Source of the DNA: Ochromonas danica | Taxonomy: Eukaryota > Sar > Chrysophyceae > Chromulinales > Chromulinaceae | Assembly (NCBI GenBank): GCA_015146655.1 | Contig: VKHL01000037.1 | Location: 62,001-126,000, forward strand | Length of the DNA stretch: 64,000 nucleotides | Reading direction: 5' to 3' | Part shown: positions 54,301 through 59,873 of the stretch, one piece after another | How the letters are laid out: the number at the start of each line of letters is the position of its first letter | Numbering within the stretch: the stretch's first letter is position 1 | Position numbers and translations under genes: made by a program | The notes under the pieces: model-generated | Told to the model about the DNA's origin: nothing | The model's input: the letters and a program-made list of their open reading frames with translations, nothing else | The model's database searches: none

Positions 54301-55055
54301 GACGATGTAGTCGTGAGAAGGAAGTTGGGGATCGCAGAGCCTATTTGCTTGCAGATATCCAAGATGCAATGGAGACTTGGCAGCAGATGAGACCTCATTC
54401 GCTTCCCTCTCCCGCTTCTTCTTCTTTGCAATGGATGCGACAGAGAAGGAACTCCTCAATGCTCTTTACACAAGTTACTCCTTCTTCCTCAATACCTGCT
54501 CCCATATTGAAAGATGATAGCATGAAGATAGAAGAGTTGATAGAAGAAGTCGAAGAAGAAAGAGAGGAAGAGAATGAGAAACTGGAGATCTCTCATGAAG
54601 GAGGTGGCAACGACTTGGATCCCATTTATGCAGCCTTGTTATTAGCTTGTCGTGAAGCAGGGTTTGACACTTCTCACGAGAGGCGCAAGGAGCTCATATC
54701 TATTTTGGAAGAAGTTCAAAAAGGCGGGAAATTTCCGGAGTCTATTCTAAATGCTGTGGTGGAAAAGACGAGAAGGTCAGCTGCGGAGGTGGTTTCTGTC
54801 CTCAGACCTCAAGTTGGCGGCGTTCTCAATGGTATGCGAAATGCAGTGCAAGCTGAGGAGCAGCGCCGTGCAGAGTTGGAACGCCTGGAAGAGGAAGAAC
54901 GAAAGAAGAAGGAAGCTGAGCATCAGAGAAAATTGGAGAAATTGCGTCTTTTGGGCCCCTGTCCTTGGGGCTATTCATGGCACCCTTGTGGTAATGGATG
55001 GCGCTGCGCTGGTGGTTCCCATTTCGTTTCCAATGATCAATTACCCTACATATGA
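36327..55055 (+). CDS. Giant RNF213-like AAA+ protein with VWA domain and three CbxX/CfxQ AAA+ modules
   Basis: 6242 residues in one 18.7-kb frame without introns. The ATG at 36327 is the first in-frame ATG. Residues 1 to about 1500 are helical arm. Then: a P-loop GPECCGKT (1574-1581); a VWA domain with MIDAS DNSGSMS (1758-1764), AGGTNMW and LTDGAS; an AAA+ module with GETGVSKT (2162-2169) and Walker B FFDEIN (D2359, E2360) followed by ASCNPAR; and a module with GPPGSSKT (2641-2648) and FMDEAGL (D2718, E2719), with FHYQCS and PFLNRF nearby. The last two match AAA3 and AAA4 of RNF213. No RING is seen. A long helical region follows, then an IQ-like motif (about 4759-4779), a Gly/Arg-rich stretch (about 4805-4840), and three CbxX/CfxQ AAA+ modules with GNPGTGKTT at 5276 and 5543 and GSPGTGKTT at 5801, each with a DEAY Walker B. 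It ends in a Cys/His motif (about 6218-6232). RNF213 acts in ubiquitin signalling, lipid droplets and antimicrobial defence; the role here is unknown. Confidence 0.93.
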   Translation: MKLIQLKLKLLEEKTPKAIQLCPDCELPHVILNDSSSQVVKFSSPNRGRDSFPTYDSTFATDFKIVVIPPPKESISDPQGFLEEALLSIKCCLKDPAVKFILVQLPKCTPSPGLMGQVWSFITGSESTKAMKIENWLECIKHDSMSSFTSLNRDQQQIPILFLMFEPLKWLITQRRSVPNILMTKLGVSEPAAEPRKPHLSELLSKVLSSSSALEVGDSKLFEQCESIVNDHERWEGLDGSKCVEVIASRCNDQNFLWMMELILLISRIMTNNQSRSNHYTPKLYSVPFENLLQSHVFSRDSWSEELISSFVPFAPQSQLIKSIESTLKEYLMDMSMNHYFILFIFWKRLLGNNTRELAVWKEGMTFILTKSKLFSAYPFKAVADLNEALKSLQRDASEQFTEAHYRIVLEIVKTSLEFRNFKDISILVELSQQKPVLEDCLITLQDILKNILYNDIARSTSRFYQDCWNYCKEEQWPNSLQDCFRETVGMRILDLPVQEGIKRWLDSAEFREVQRPNEDDLRCFVLGEKSADLLKLLTILSIFTEKNLLSITSSFDILKLFLNRLLKETSPQELYAQLLIKQSHLLSFVLTVKDYLLIWLKSISQNTRSGLFPNKKDKVEAVKRMLSLEIYSPSPFQKSILESFIDEIFINLQYNSDDEGDVFKLFQPFYMPSNVFFWEIIIDHCFKVLKNPLSKFENVECLLGLIKCKNLKTMTLTRYIEFLRVAQNKLAYALLSHLQEAYSRCFDEGTLRNLAISRIKEFVPLVDNLVFIEDLLKITASCRWSKRSVKLLTQADEVMDYLSQSCIFLTHLKIYAPALIKELDGSFLFSMPRDEMMQETLSTLIVRQDGIKGFVQVIGEELCSFFKYFEMKSSLSIRSTLFAHFMNNPVQLSGADDGDNVLGLVKRLTSVRTIFKRILSLGGPKLTVREVVEISKVLQEANRDPTRELDIISTYFVDEMTTSLPIEWVKKSWKSMAAVLELLRLVKTLKGFICDDPNNSRPNILNQFGFSCATSSSEYLEKIDLIKRFDNEAFTECLDLDQCNNILQQLLELSGVKSINDLLGIVQLFQALPKANKVWEFFICRPEYIDDNAMEYNDVFDEKVEEFLSQLGGEDYKLLDNFKAVSQWIALLMGCRAKSYKELFITLAGSPKIRARLDLNSDVNAFTPLIVAQDHMDFVCDLFQYGLSSLDQVLGQFKAIQNGCVYELFLAKMEVYITYFDPKRLSHITLRDEEVRDFQQRLGFVQQEEKASGLEIGKYVELLEDYRRKLIVMHDLYLLGHPQFVHEVLAIKAGGSSPTFLDDAGSSKSSRFIKNEDMNQLGNILTEWKANLQSIMRSNSVLSLFTSGMAQHIMRAIDKEDVDQLLLYVCHIYGLLCANDTFKGKLSAISYNRLFNKYYDWPSKLNALFSYLGRQSELSKLFQTLPPAGGKEGNGYLYVCLSTPDDILTVLCDIFPQRAPQFFEMLWCKTDMALSTLESFLIRAKCHPGLSFAIMEVEQLSLTLQQRLLRASTDDNAMRNIYIVDCGMSILHSATWLNTIQLDEIREQVDVKRVLQNWSSGRKWTNNLLCLVGPECCGKTFQMRKHIAQAQQSCILVVTESMCMQDIVTQLTGALKAAHQTKELLIAVQLSVSSFRSFEHQEESRLLNRINHFLFKLLLLNFVDDESSDEFLCIPHEQKVRIVVELPHHLGLSHGTSSSSAFPVLLHLGKFVDASTRPYEIDANALHVAKYLAALENGTIDNLYQASVGKDVVFVLDNSGSMSGEPLDACKDSLLNIIFPSKLSAADNAGLIIFNGEINAHVNINQWSSAHRSQMEETLRKSRAAGGTNMWKAVESGIKSLISIQNRNPKWLVVLTDGASQDQSQIVDSILRTAAGSVMKFIFITIGLHDSYKQPIQNTCMRQKGDVIISIDQGSRDAIHQAWTEVGELLTVSQQIEKQGESISDEKSWRLLKKYMKLDEEHHRRWTRLHMTFWIRYMRRRCDILASSETFNKNRSFPKFGSTTMSIMLEEVERALANDHHVEWHDVMHEQMIYRKALTVVDGQPTYDYKWSILASNSDNKNADWLARKALLSSLGMHVPTVEDLRREDRKVLDSYLGHGLGVPLDGARTELSSSGHPFDFEIGSLPIIDGKQFVLTLDFVMKMLIINERIECKMPCIMEGETGVSKTALTRMLFTIKNLSSKPSALCERMRQIIDTNHLNDIDAKKLLVLHELCNHWNIPQENGNIAAAWNDVDALCHAMCSTNAHVVVDAILQELKNDPSLDPLLSLPLDCLRCINYADHPTQVLKWFVDNIGEQRKQERDMSWTFYPVNVHAAMTAAEIRTIVETVVERSKRLTTMGRIVSSKLHDSIKLCIFFDEINTCTCMGVLKEIIADHSFNGVALPDNVVIIASCNPAREKIALHGDRREEQGLEWVSGHYQVHPLPPSLQLMAWSYGSLQPKQEQEFIEKRLAYFLPSSHKSKLVFFARCIFEAQQLTRELATEHVRLVLKTKYPDITEDEVMARASSSVSLRDILRVFRIFSFLLTAPKELLRVLLLGTLEEQQDSERQKLMIAIAVTYYMRLGLDPSNPNNDFRKKFQSRLKASCGRLVDIEAELIPVMERVIEQTNIGPGIARTRGLEENIFMVFICNITKTPLMIVGPPGSSKTLAVTIVCENARGEYSKTELYRAAPSMISFHYQCSRRSTSGQIKEIFERAIERQAKADRDGVDICCFVFMDEAGLPEEERESLKVLHYYLEDHVSVAARVGFVAITNHILDAAKSNRCALLTRSKPGHEELLSIARGCLGSDDERKRMVSTISLIDRGGVSSRRGSILPVDSFGKGHVVSLLDALCDSFEAGMNEVEHPISHVKPPAEFTDFIGLRDFMHFIKSLRSLSECRRSLSSIQQSVISSEMVVEALELTMNGLDKATMQEIIRFFLSCFSCPSSSSSANRVLRNPVDLLLTSVKELRTGSHGRCILIIDTTSNDAILREINKLLQIEDPKLLRLSDFPDDAALQQINIISKVRWSTEKGDTYILSNTEMVNEGLYNLFNQHFRKFEDHSSGEIEVVYHTTIAVGAHSRRCKVSPKSKCLVHLTLQELQTAPAPFLNRFAKFRITMADVLQHRLQSHPLIEELPILFDILKPLYHHAMQFINYVGEQAFCGFAKGQTVESAILKTLNKWWGGMESFLTTVSTYVNDEDLIGALFAEFQTRPNLQKMVDQTMRCKSSLRDLFSDNGDPSLLPANTNNKEEECVVDVRKAIVAHVLLREVLNALLQIAIPEFFLSHFERLPLSLTKSFLREDNFHLDWTSRRKQIIFTRMTKDIVQLASSSPTSAIRSYQCEAFSTFTRESQFVDFIREHYHHHNNQRNLAILFDVTQTLNSQINFARSVIDEVEKHCIIDNISIKDKNIILLLCIPNSDLTLCHRYDSTLHEEWAYRYLDGLHSSKVIPWLQLLCGEMSTQDIPAFLRKMLLEWLPSAVKRVGTVIKLHIPLNSNGQHNLFEVREKYLHSILSLSISVNASSGGGRQLFQDMLLDKYIGMWLQEDGQLLKSEVQHGVYIHATCQKQSSLLESITSGIHHMFCKFVATSLIEHVEVFPPNAEPVEKLEEMERLSFDRLFYDGLLLLPSPPMSALQAPLSHLSLPNNQFLQEVDHQRSTSFLPFFRKIFHKMEMLASQILRDTQNLCDNEEEEDESWSDHVKAVHELLGSGTDTLSKLVLDHCWKLDQAQLGQYLKSYLTLYFVDLSISDQQMQFVESWFTSQLEEIEGGGAVVQIHLIGQWYKAGLVPLVQTIEPLLALSAGLGCQPMDSLVSSLFQLCEAGDALNAVIVDHCYKLMEECLANDYEWLQKWVSVTREMQLVALSSSLSREKQLKVDAIWICSVICSSEFPCDNKEDENKLFCVLKEKLVPYLLQTVQLVSETDKCCCPFSFEQIWDICDQCSRGLEALIALTAYWIERRYAMEELDWILETVLNDSKYVATVPEKMIVLLETIIAGRQQSMTDMLGSTSFDHWIEVMSKQKKLEDMLHVRYPQKYFLPPWFCDEDHSNACAPIATIFFYLTWKWLLFFHSQSDLKTIIHLAESLIEQNQREGNTFSYCRRVAVAAVQVMLIRKLAQHILKNNLPLQDDDQLKNQISIFEQCTDWKDEFVTVMANLSAKSCLQWVDSVKKWIDLLQQQNQAAGGDTTLLSWLQLSVDNLNAPTGESLPLFDSHHVVASRRSYWISCGEDLTSWSISFVPPYLSFLLRNLRLINLLWVIPDIMEFYSWLTETVNRFLITETQAQNLNVRTMLTKINSVDDVEYKTLWVRVVVGTDCFIQDFQASFSPLADDMSIWDLVSVRNNANGQKGKGKLMELLEAMVDSYHSLIGSVGVLQNKAELHSLDCLNGISEINKKRLEDLSMKASSCQSLLTGIATFTNDVQIERRKTELMGRWPTLIATCCDWNNTENPWENEKKRLDKELLAFKSSLKYIPRRFYDVKYCYFEELSMKPSVSISLESFFSQIFHSLEYNEIVSLSDTLRILCEGHSVGSSMTTMAVRDLLTKLYPQTDAEKTLRMHLDISDDEKIAFLLSMHVEEIPKLQNYLGSVLQSEAYIFASKSIELKRSWSQNVEETLDAIVTTLANLPEMAKHLEAHLAKQEIVIASHPHISLQSVIQKLFLSEQAMFRQLGLLKHLAEGLKEKLPDFRLLCGHYVPLRLKLRQWGKQKAGKHSNRSWRWPFLFIGESSDDGSLSMQREEKMSIQQLRENYFTPWFLLDSQREASVLQNENVEAEILDRHQHEEQAVRRLQVWWRRIRLAKDIRVGKLLEEDDSSSEPFAPADPIEEGRGDSKGGRGRSGRGRGRGRGRGNRGRGGGRGKAAATNDGLARAFLEMKRQSELVATLRDLMCQPMKQCLISLIRSSIDELVALDESSRGQEEVRKAEDRLREFDAALSAALQKLYHNRAMRPISLNELKSSIEELQALGHSGEELDEAMAILSIATELANRGLEMGENTTSLSLYQCLEYYEEASQVGIEIDERLLARKELLETELKEFKKQLQEAVVNHPAEVVERIIKSEREWTEDSVLCLPNSPANLANAAKQMVSKLQSSLNSSNKSDAVRPVDSAVSDLERIPLSDWKHSALYLALAFSSPSHVDLYRDDSRDYLDTYLENCKEGEDISAILLLVLARLDDNLDFRVACLRRCHWMSVRAFMTDIERQLSSSTFPLGTGSSSVDCAQAIANNRKGGTRKTESAAERWLRLKTMPNAPQCAPMDELMSLIGLAAIKEKILDIFETLCREKLLPPSRRVPQVHHFVLLGNPGTGKTTIGKLLGKILHAIELRRKDIFVETTGEQLTRMGADEVAKLISQASGGVLFIDEAYAMDPASNRDGASVAMQLLDAAEKQRGDLSIILAGYKDDIQSKLFDFNDGFHRRFPFVFVFDDYTEDELGEIFSKMCRDYKWRPEDAAVRLAARRVARGRGRKSFGNAGAVRVLFEATYRRAVTRLASLYDHNNNVLLIEDVLGPPPSRQMIPDLDLALDELDNMIGLESVKKKIMGLVELAKVNYERELQGEDPVYVPLNKVFLGNPGTGKTTVAKLYARILGGLGMLSNGSCEKCQPRDLLGTHAGETPRKTSRLLQRCQGKVLIIDEAYGLHGPHYGPEAVNTLVDLVQGAPGEDIAVVLIGYEKEMKKMFREMNPGLTRRFALDDAFIFEDYSDAELERVVLKMAQDSNLVLPRPVRSLMIKELSRQRFAPNFGNAGNVVTMFSTVKQRVFLRDPNSKKVLETDLGIKSKDANSYSDLLSGLYKVDHVVREMESLKSVIEQCDRDGEDRSQYLKNYIFLGSPGTGKTTVAKLMANMLHELGCLSRNHVEIRTGQDLQGSFVGQTKDKVNEAMAEAQGGLLFIDEAYTLGSGGTVFAQEAVDQLIALMTEPSHLYKTMVILAGYPAEMERMISTSNPGLRSRFTSKMDFPNWDAHDCVEYIKHMAAEKDIYLPDDAEAALLAGLEDVVSRPGWANARDCISTSKYLYEARARRCSREKEVGDRRAYLLADIQDAMETWQQMRPHSLPSPASSSLQWMRQRRNSSMLFTQVTPSSSIPAPILKDDSMKIEELIEEVEEEREEENEKLEISHEGGGNDLDPIYAALLLACREAGFDTSHERRKELISILEEVQKGGKFPESILNAVVEKTRRSAAEVVSVLRPQVGGVLNGMRNAVQAEEQRRAELERLEEEERKKKEAEHQRKLEKLRLLGPCPWGYSWHPCGNGWRCAGGSHFVSNDQLPYI
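50600..50840 (+). other. IQ-like and RGG-box segment of the giant protein
   Basis: The segment encodes AVRRLQVWWRRIRLAKDI, an IQ-like calmodulin-binding helix, then an acidic spacer and a Gly/Arg-rich RGG-like run of about 35 residues. This is the part that is missing or scrambled in the truncated paralogue at 1-1497. RGG boxes often bind RNA and are arginine-methylated; that is family knowledge, not shown here. Confidence 0.6.
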
Positions 55056-55460
55056 TACCTGCACTAATGGTTTGACTATGCAGGTGCAGTACTTGCAACA
55101 ATATTGGCAGTATTTCTGTATTTTTGTTATTCTGCAAAGTTGGCGTAACTCTACTTATGTAATTGCTAACTGGACAGTTTTATTAATCATATCTTGGTGA
55201 TTTCATAGGCACTTTCGAACTCCTCACTAACTACATGTCGTTCATTGTCATTCCATTGGATTTCAAGTTGTACAGGTTCTGTTGTTACGTTGCTTCGGTT
55301 GTTGAAGAAGCGCGTTGTTGCGCACCTTGAAGTAGTTTCTCCCACTTCCTCACAGCGCGGCATTGCATTTCTGCATTGCTGGGACAAATTGGAGCGAAAG
55401 ACCTCGGAGACAAGAAAGAGAACTGACTGAAGAGAAAGAGGAAAACATGTGCTGGTAGTC
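55056..55460. other. Intergenic region between the giant gene and the RING-CH gene
   Basis: About 400 bases with no gene supported. The frames here have no domain support. Confidence 0.5.
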
Positions 55461-56058
55461 ATGACAGAAGAAGAAAGCAATTGTCTTTGTCTTCCTTGTG
55501 TCGATCTGTTCAGACGCAATCTCGAGTATTGCTTCCTCTTCCAGGCAGAGGTGGCCGAGGCGGAGGAAGAGGAGGAGGATGAACACCGTGTGGCTATTAT
55601 GACGCGACAAAGTCTTCACGTGGGGCAAGAGCGCGAGGCCGAGCGGCAAGAGGAAAACAAGGCAACCAGTGAGATTTCTCTGCTGCTTCTGGGGCAGTCA
55701 AAAGGCTCCGCTGCCCGCGCCAAGAATTCTCCCCCAGCCCCCGCACCTCCTGCCTATACTATTCCTACCATTTCCACTCCTTGTACCACCGCTGCGATGA
55801 CTTCTCCTGTGGTGCCAGAGTGTGTTATCTGTTTGGGAGAGTTCACCGCGGACAACCCGCGGGTCTACACGCTTTGCCGCTGTGGCGAGAACAAAACACA
55901 TTTCCACTACCCGTGCCTGTTAGTCTGGTTGGACCAGAAGACCATTTGCCCCACTTGTTCGGCTGAGTTGTTCTTCCAGGTATTCTATTCTCCGCTATTC
56001 TCCCACACGCCCTCTCGATGCTAATGCTTAATATTTGGTGTGACAGGAATCCGGCTGA
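55461..56058 (+). CDS. RING-CH (MARCH-type) zinc-finger protein
   Basis: Two exons (55461-55979 and 56047-56058) give 176 residues; the second adds only ESG. The C-terminal finger reads C-x2-C (CVIC), C-x-C (CRC), H-x2-C (HYPC) and C-x2-C (CPTC), the C4HC3 order of RING-CH E3 ubiquitin ligases, with the expected Trp (LLVWLDQ) between. Unlike most MARCH proteins it has no clear membrane helices after the finger. The N-terminal half is acidic and then Pro/Ala/Thr-rich. The start could be downstream: an AG at about 55543 (TTCCTCTTCCAG) looks like a splice acceptor, so the first 28 residues are uncertain. It begins 405 bases after the giant gene, on the same strand. Confidence 0.75.
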
Positions 56059-56180
56059 AGTCGTCCGTTGAAAAACAGTTCAAACTCTGTAAATAGTGTA
56101 GATAGCGCAAAATACCTGTATATGTTCACTTAGTCACGATTAAATGCTGTTCATCGCTATTGTGGACCTCAACAATCTCC

Positions 56181-57016
56181 TCAGTCGATGCGCAAGGCGT
56201 TGATAGAGCTCAAGAGATTGGCACGGTCTCCCAAAGCTTTGGGAGGCAAAGATCCTCCACTTACTGAACTGCCTGAGGAGATCACGAGAGCTTGAGAGGA
56301 AGAAGGAGGAGGAGATGAAGAGCGGACTGACTCAGGAGAGTCTCTGCCACTTCCTTTGACCGCCCGCGGCCCATCCTCAAACTGAAATACAGAACTATTG
56401 TTGTTGGAGGATGCAGAAGGAGTAAGAGCAACAGGGCGCGGAGAAGACAGCTGTCGAGTGCTCAATCGCCGCGAATTGACTCGCGTCATTCTCTTTCCGC
56501 CCGCACGACTCTCTCCAGAGACACTGACCGAGTCCTTCTCATCCAGCATATCCGCAGCGGCAGCAACTTCTTTGTCACGCATATTGAGGTCAACCTCCAG
56601 GAAAGCTTTCAACTCCACCGAACAATGATGCTTTTGAAAGTCCGTCACTTTCTCAATCGAAACCAGCCTATTCCAATACTCCTTCAAGTCGTCACGGCGC
56701 GTTGCAATAAACTCTGGAGATAGCTTATTCAGAGTGAGGTGATGGGGAGAAGGCAGATCGATGCCATCCATGCGCCAGCCCAGCGACCGCCGCAGCTCGC
56801 GATGGAGTTGTTCGAAAAGGGAGAAGCGCTTCCAGACGCTCCATTGGTACACGATTTCCTTGTGCACCTTCTCGCTGGCCAGTCGCATTTGACAGGCGAT
56901 CTCATATTCTGCGACCTTCTTGCCGTCGATCTCGATGAGTCGCGTGCGCTTCACAGTGCTGAGGAAGCTGTTCTTGCTGTCCGCTGGGGCCGCACGCAAA
57001 CTAACCCCTCGCCTAT

Positions 57017-57057
<41 letters not shown>

Positions 57058-57484
57058 TACATACATACATACATACACACATACACACACACAGGCACAA
57101 TTAATGACTGACATGAGATGCAAGGAGAAGGCAGAGGAGAGATGATCATCTCACTTACTTCTTGCGGTAGTAGTCTCTGGGGTTCATGAACTTGAACTCT
57201 TTGCGAAGAGTGTTGCGGTCCGCGATCATCTTGATGGCTTCATCGAACCTTCTGTTCATGAGAGAGACGTCATTGATCTCACAGAGGATGTCTCCAACAT
57301 GCACACCGCCATCTCGCTGCACGGGGCCGAAGCGTCCAGACGGCAGCTTTTCGAAGCTCTGCACGACGGCGGCACAGCCATCAGAATCCGGCACGAAGGA
57401 GACACCATAGGGTCCATCAGGCGGGACGTTAATGCAGACGATATCACCAGCTTGAGTGTCTGCTGAAGGGCCTAAGCTGGCCAT
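56181..57484 (-). CDS. PDZ-PX domain protein
   Basis: Two exons on the minus strand (57159-57484 and 56181-57012) give 385 residues. Exon 1 encodes a PDZ-like domain (about 10-105) with PYGVSFVPD as carboxylate loop and VGDILCEINDVSL. Exon 2 encodes a PX domain (about 125-235) with the pattern VWKRFSLFEQLHRELR, a Pro-containing loop (DLPSPHH) and RRDDLKEYWNRLV. PX domains bind phosphoinositides on endosomes and PDZ domains bind C-terminal peptides, so this is probably a sorting adaptor. The Ser-rich tail (about 290-375) is likely disordered and phosphorylated. The intron carries a CA/CATA microsatellite. Confidence 0.85.
57018..57095. repeat. (CA)n / (CATA)n microsatellite inside the PDZ-PX intron
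   Basis: About 17 CA units are followed by CATA units and more CA units, in the intron at 57013-57158. On the coding strand it is a (TG)n tract that ends right at the acceptor (GCATAG). Its length could affect splicing. Confidence 0.9.
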
Positions 57485-57645
57485 GACAATCGATGAAACA
57501 GAAAGATAAGGAATGCGATCATCTCACAGAGCAAGATCTGGCTATTTGGCCTGCTGGCTCTCTGGGATGTTTAACTTAAAACGAGATCTATTCAATCTGA
57601 TATCAACCAATAGATTAGATTGGAAAAGGAAATAGCGGTGCCATA

Positions 57646-58848
57646 ATGAGCCGTCTTCTCTCACACGCTTTGACAGTAGCTTTGCTGGTCATCTTGCTTG
57701 CAGTCCTTCCTGTGAAGTTTTTGCTTCCCAAGAGATTTCTGATGAAGAAAGCTCATCGCCCTCATTATGCCTCAGACCTGCTGCCTTACGATGGACCAGC
57801 TCCTCCTCCCATAGCGGGTGTGGATCTACGTGTTAGTGTTGGTCCGTTAGGGTTCTTGTTGGTTGTCGAGCCCACACAGCCTCTGGACCTCTCCAGCGGG
57901 GAGAACCTCACACAGTGGCACCTGCAGAACACGCCCTGGCTGCGCTCTGCCATAGCTCGCTATGGAGGTATCTTATGTCGAGGATTTCCTTCTCTTTCTC
58001 CGTCACAATTGGACGTGCTGGCTGTGGATTGGTCAGGTCGGTCTGAGCCGCTGCTGTACCTCGACAGCGAGCCTCGAGCACGTGTGGCTGGCACAAACCT
58101 GGTCAGCTCTCTTGCCACCCAGCCACAGACTGTCCTTCCTCTTCATCTAGAACGATCTGCTAAGTGGCTGCTTTATCAAGTCGATCGAGCAGCTGGTATG
58201 GCCTGGCTGGCTGACTTTCCCGCCGCGGTAGCCAATCTGTCTGCCACGACAGAAACGATGAATGTTTTTCAAGAGCGAGGCCTGCTGTTTACTCGCAGAT
58301 TGCGCAGCTTGAGCCACTCCAATTCTCTACTAGATGTCTTTGCAATCTCTCGGGGCTGGCAGGATATTTTTGGCAGTGAGAACAAAATGGATGTGCACGA
58401 CAGAGTGACTCGTGAAGAAGGATTGTCATCAGCTTGGGATGGAGATGATCTCGTCTTAAGTGAAATTAGTCATAGTCTAGAGGCGACGACTCGGTTGGGT
58501 CTACTTCACGGTGAAAGTGCTTTAGCAGCTTTGGCTTACAATGCACAGCTGCAGGAGGATCCTCGCGCCTTGATCCCTTACTTCCATGCCAACATTCTCC
58601 TCCAACTTCAAGAGTGGAGAAGGGCAAAGAAAGCTGTGGACGTGGTTTATGCTGATGACCAATCGCAGGTAGACTTGCAGCATGCACTTTCTCTGCGTGA
58701 AGCGTTGTCTTCTCTTTCCTGGGCTTTCAATTGGGAAGATGGAGACTTCCTCATTCTTGATAACCTCCGCTTAGCACATGGCCATTTGCCTAGAATTGAT
58801 GGCAATAACAAGACTGTAGTGGGACAGACCTACGTAGTTTCCGTGTAG
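57646..58848 (+). CDS. Membrane-anchored TauD/TfdA-like Fe(II)/2-oxoglutarate dioxygenase
   Basis: 400 residues in one exon, with an N-terminal membrane segment (about 8-27, ALTVALLVILLAVLPVKFLL). The catalytic fold is suggested by ARYGGILCRGFP near 104-114, an HxE iron site (His167, Glu169 in LPLHLER) and a distal His378 in LDNLRLAHGH. The usual Arg that binds 2-oxoglutarate could be Arg383. TauD-like enzymes hydroxylate small molecules (for example trimethyllysine, gamma-butyrobetaine or taurine); the substrate here cannot be told. The HxE in place of HxD is seen in part of the family. The gene is divergent from PDZ-PX with 161 bases between starts. Confidence 0.7.
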   Translation: MSRLLSHALTVALLVILLAVLPVKFLLPKRFLMKKAHRPHYASDLLPYDGPAPPPIAGVDLRVSVGPLGFLLVVEPTQPLDLSSGENLTQWHLQNTPWLRSAIARYGGILCRGFPSLSPSQLDVLAVDWSGRSEPLLYLDSEPRARVAGTNLVSSLATQPQTVLPLHLERSAKWLLYQVDRAAGMAWLADFPAAVANLSATTETMNVFQERGLLFTRRLRSLSHSNSLLDVFAISRGWQDIFGSENKMDVHDRVTREEGLSSAWDGDDLVLSEISHSLEATTRLGLLHGESALAALAYNAQLQEDPRALIPYFHANILLQLQEWRRAKKAVDVVYADDQSQVDLQHALSLREALSSLSWAFNWEDGDFLILDNLRLAHGHLPRIDGNNKTVVGQTYVVSV

Positions 58849-59229
58849 ATTCTAGTGTTAGATTGTAAAGTAACAACAATTGGAGCTATCTATGGCGTTG
58901 GGAGTGTTGTTGATGGGGTTTTGTATAAAGTAGACATAGACTACGGCTGAACTACTATCAGTCGTTGATCAGCAGATGGTACTGGAGTCTAGTGCACTAA
59001 ATTACCACGATGTAAACTACATATCCAATATTTAGACTACCGTAGACCATGAGAACCGACCAAATTACAGTAGTCCAGAGTCAGCTGTCAGCGTTGTCCA
59101 ATATTATTGTTTTGCGTGCGGATGGGAAACGGTTGTATTGCTCTGTTTGTGTTTGTTTGATAATAGCCTGTTCGTATTGATTGATATTGTGTTCGTGTTT
59201 GGAAGTTACCATATCAAAACAACGCAATC
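58849..59229. other. Intergenic region and promoter of the dynein light chain gene
   Basis: No gene is supported. The region has many CTAC/GTAG and AGTCTAG-type short repeats but no long unit. Confidence 0.5.
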
Positions 59230-59692
59230 ATGAGTGAAGAGATGAAAGAATGGGCTTACATGTGGGGGGCTAAGGTGAGTCTGACCTGACCAAAACAAAC
59301 AGATCAATCTCACATGATCCTATTTATGCTTTCTCATGGTATCATCTCTCAGGTTAAGCTCCGCAATGACATGCCAGACGACATGCTGAAAGACGCTATT
59401 GAGACTTCACGTAGGATAATACAAGGTGTGGCTGACTTTGAAACTGAAGGTACTGTGAGCTCATTCTGTCATGATTCCCTCCAATGAAGCGATGCTGACG
59501 GTCTGTCCGGCTGTCTGTTTGTCAGGTTTGGCCTGTGCTGAGAAGATAAAGAGTGAATTCGATGCTAGATGGTCACCACACTGGCATTGCGTCATCGGGA
59601 GGAACTTCGGCTCCTTTGTCACCCACGAGACGCGGCATTTCATTTTCTTTTACTTGGGCGACAAGGCCGTCATGTTGTTCAAAGCTGGATAG
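59230..59692 (+). CDS. DYNLL: LC8-type dynein light chain
   Basis: Three exons (59230-59274, 59353-59449, 59526-59692) join in frame to 102 residues. The motifs [52 protein letters not shown] and the terminal [13 protein letters not shown] are those of the LC8/DYNLL family, a dimeric hub that binds dynein intermediate chain and many other partners. Human DYNLL1 is 89 residues; the extra N-terminal 13 and the divergent tail suggest an axonemal paralogue rather than the cytoplasmic one. It is convergent with RIIa-guanylate kinase. Confidence 0.92.
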
Positions 59693-59873
59693 TGCAGTGT
59701 CGCTGTGTGTATGAGGAGGGCATTGGTGAGAAGATAATGAAGTAATGAAATGGTTGACTATTGGATGGAATTGACGCAGTCAGAGGAGGCCAAACTAATC
59801 GATCAGAAGACACAAGAAAGAGGAAGCATTTACCAACCACCACACAAAGAAACAATTGAACTGCTAGTCTAGT

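Noticed and set aside
36327-55055. Dynein heavy chain or midasin as identity of the giant protein
   Set aside because: Midasin also has AAA+ and VWA/MIDAS, but its VWA is at the C-terminus and it has six adjacent AAA modules. The FFDEIN...CNPAR and GPPGSSKT...FMDEAGL blocks match RNF213, and there are no dynein stalk or microtubule-binding features.
56739-57111. Frames with long His-Thr runs
   Set aside because: They translate the CA microsatellite in the PDZ-PX intron.
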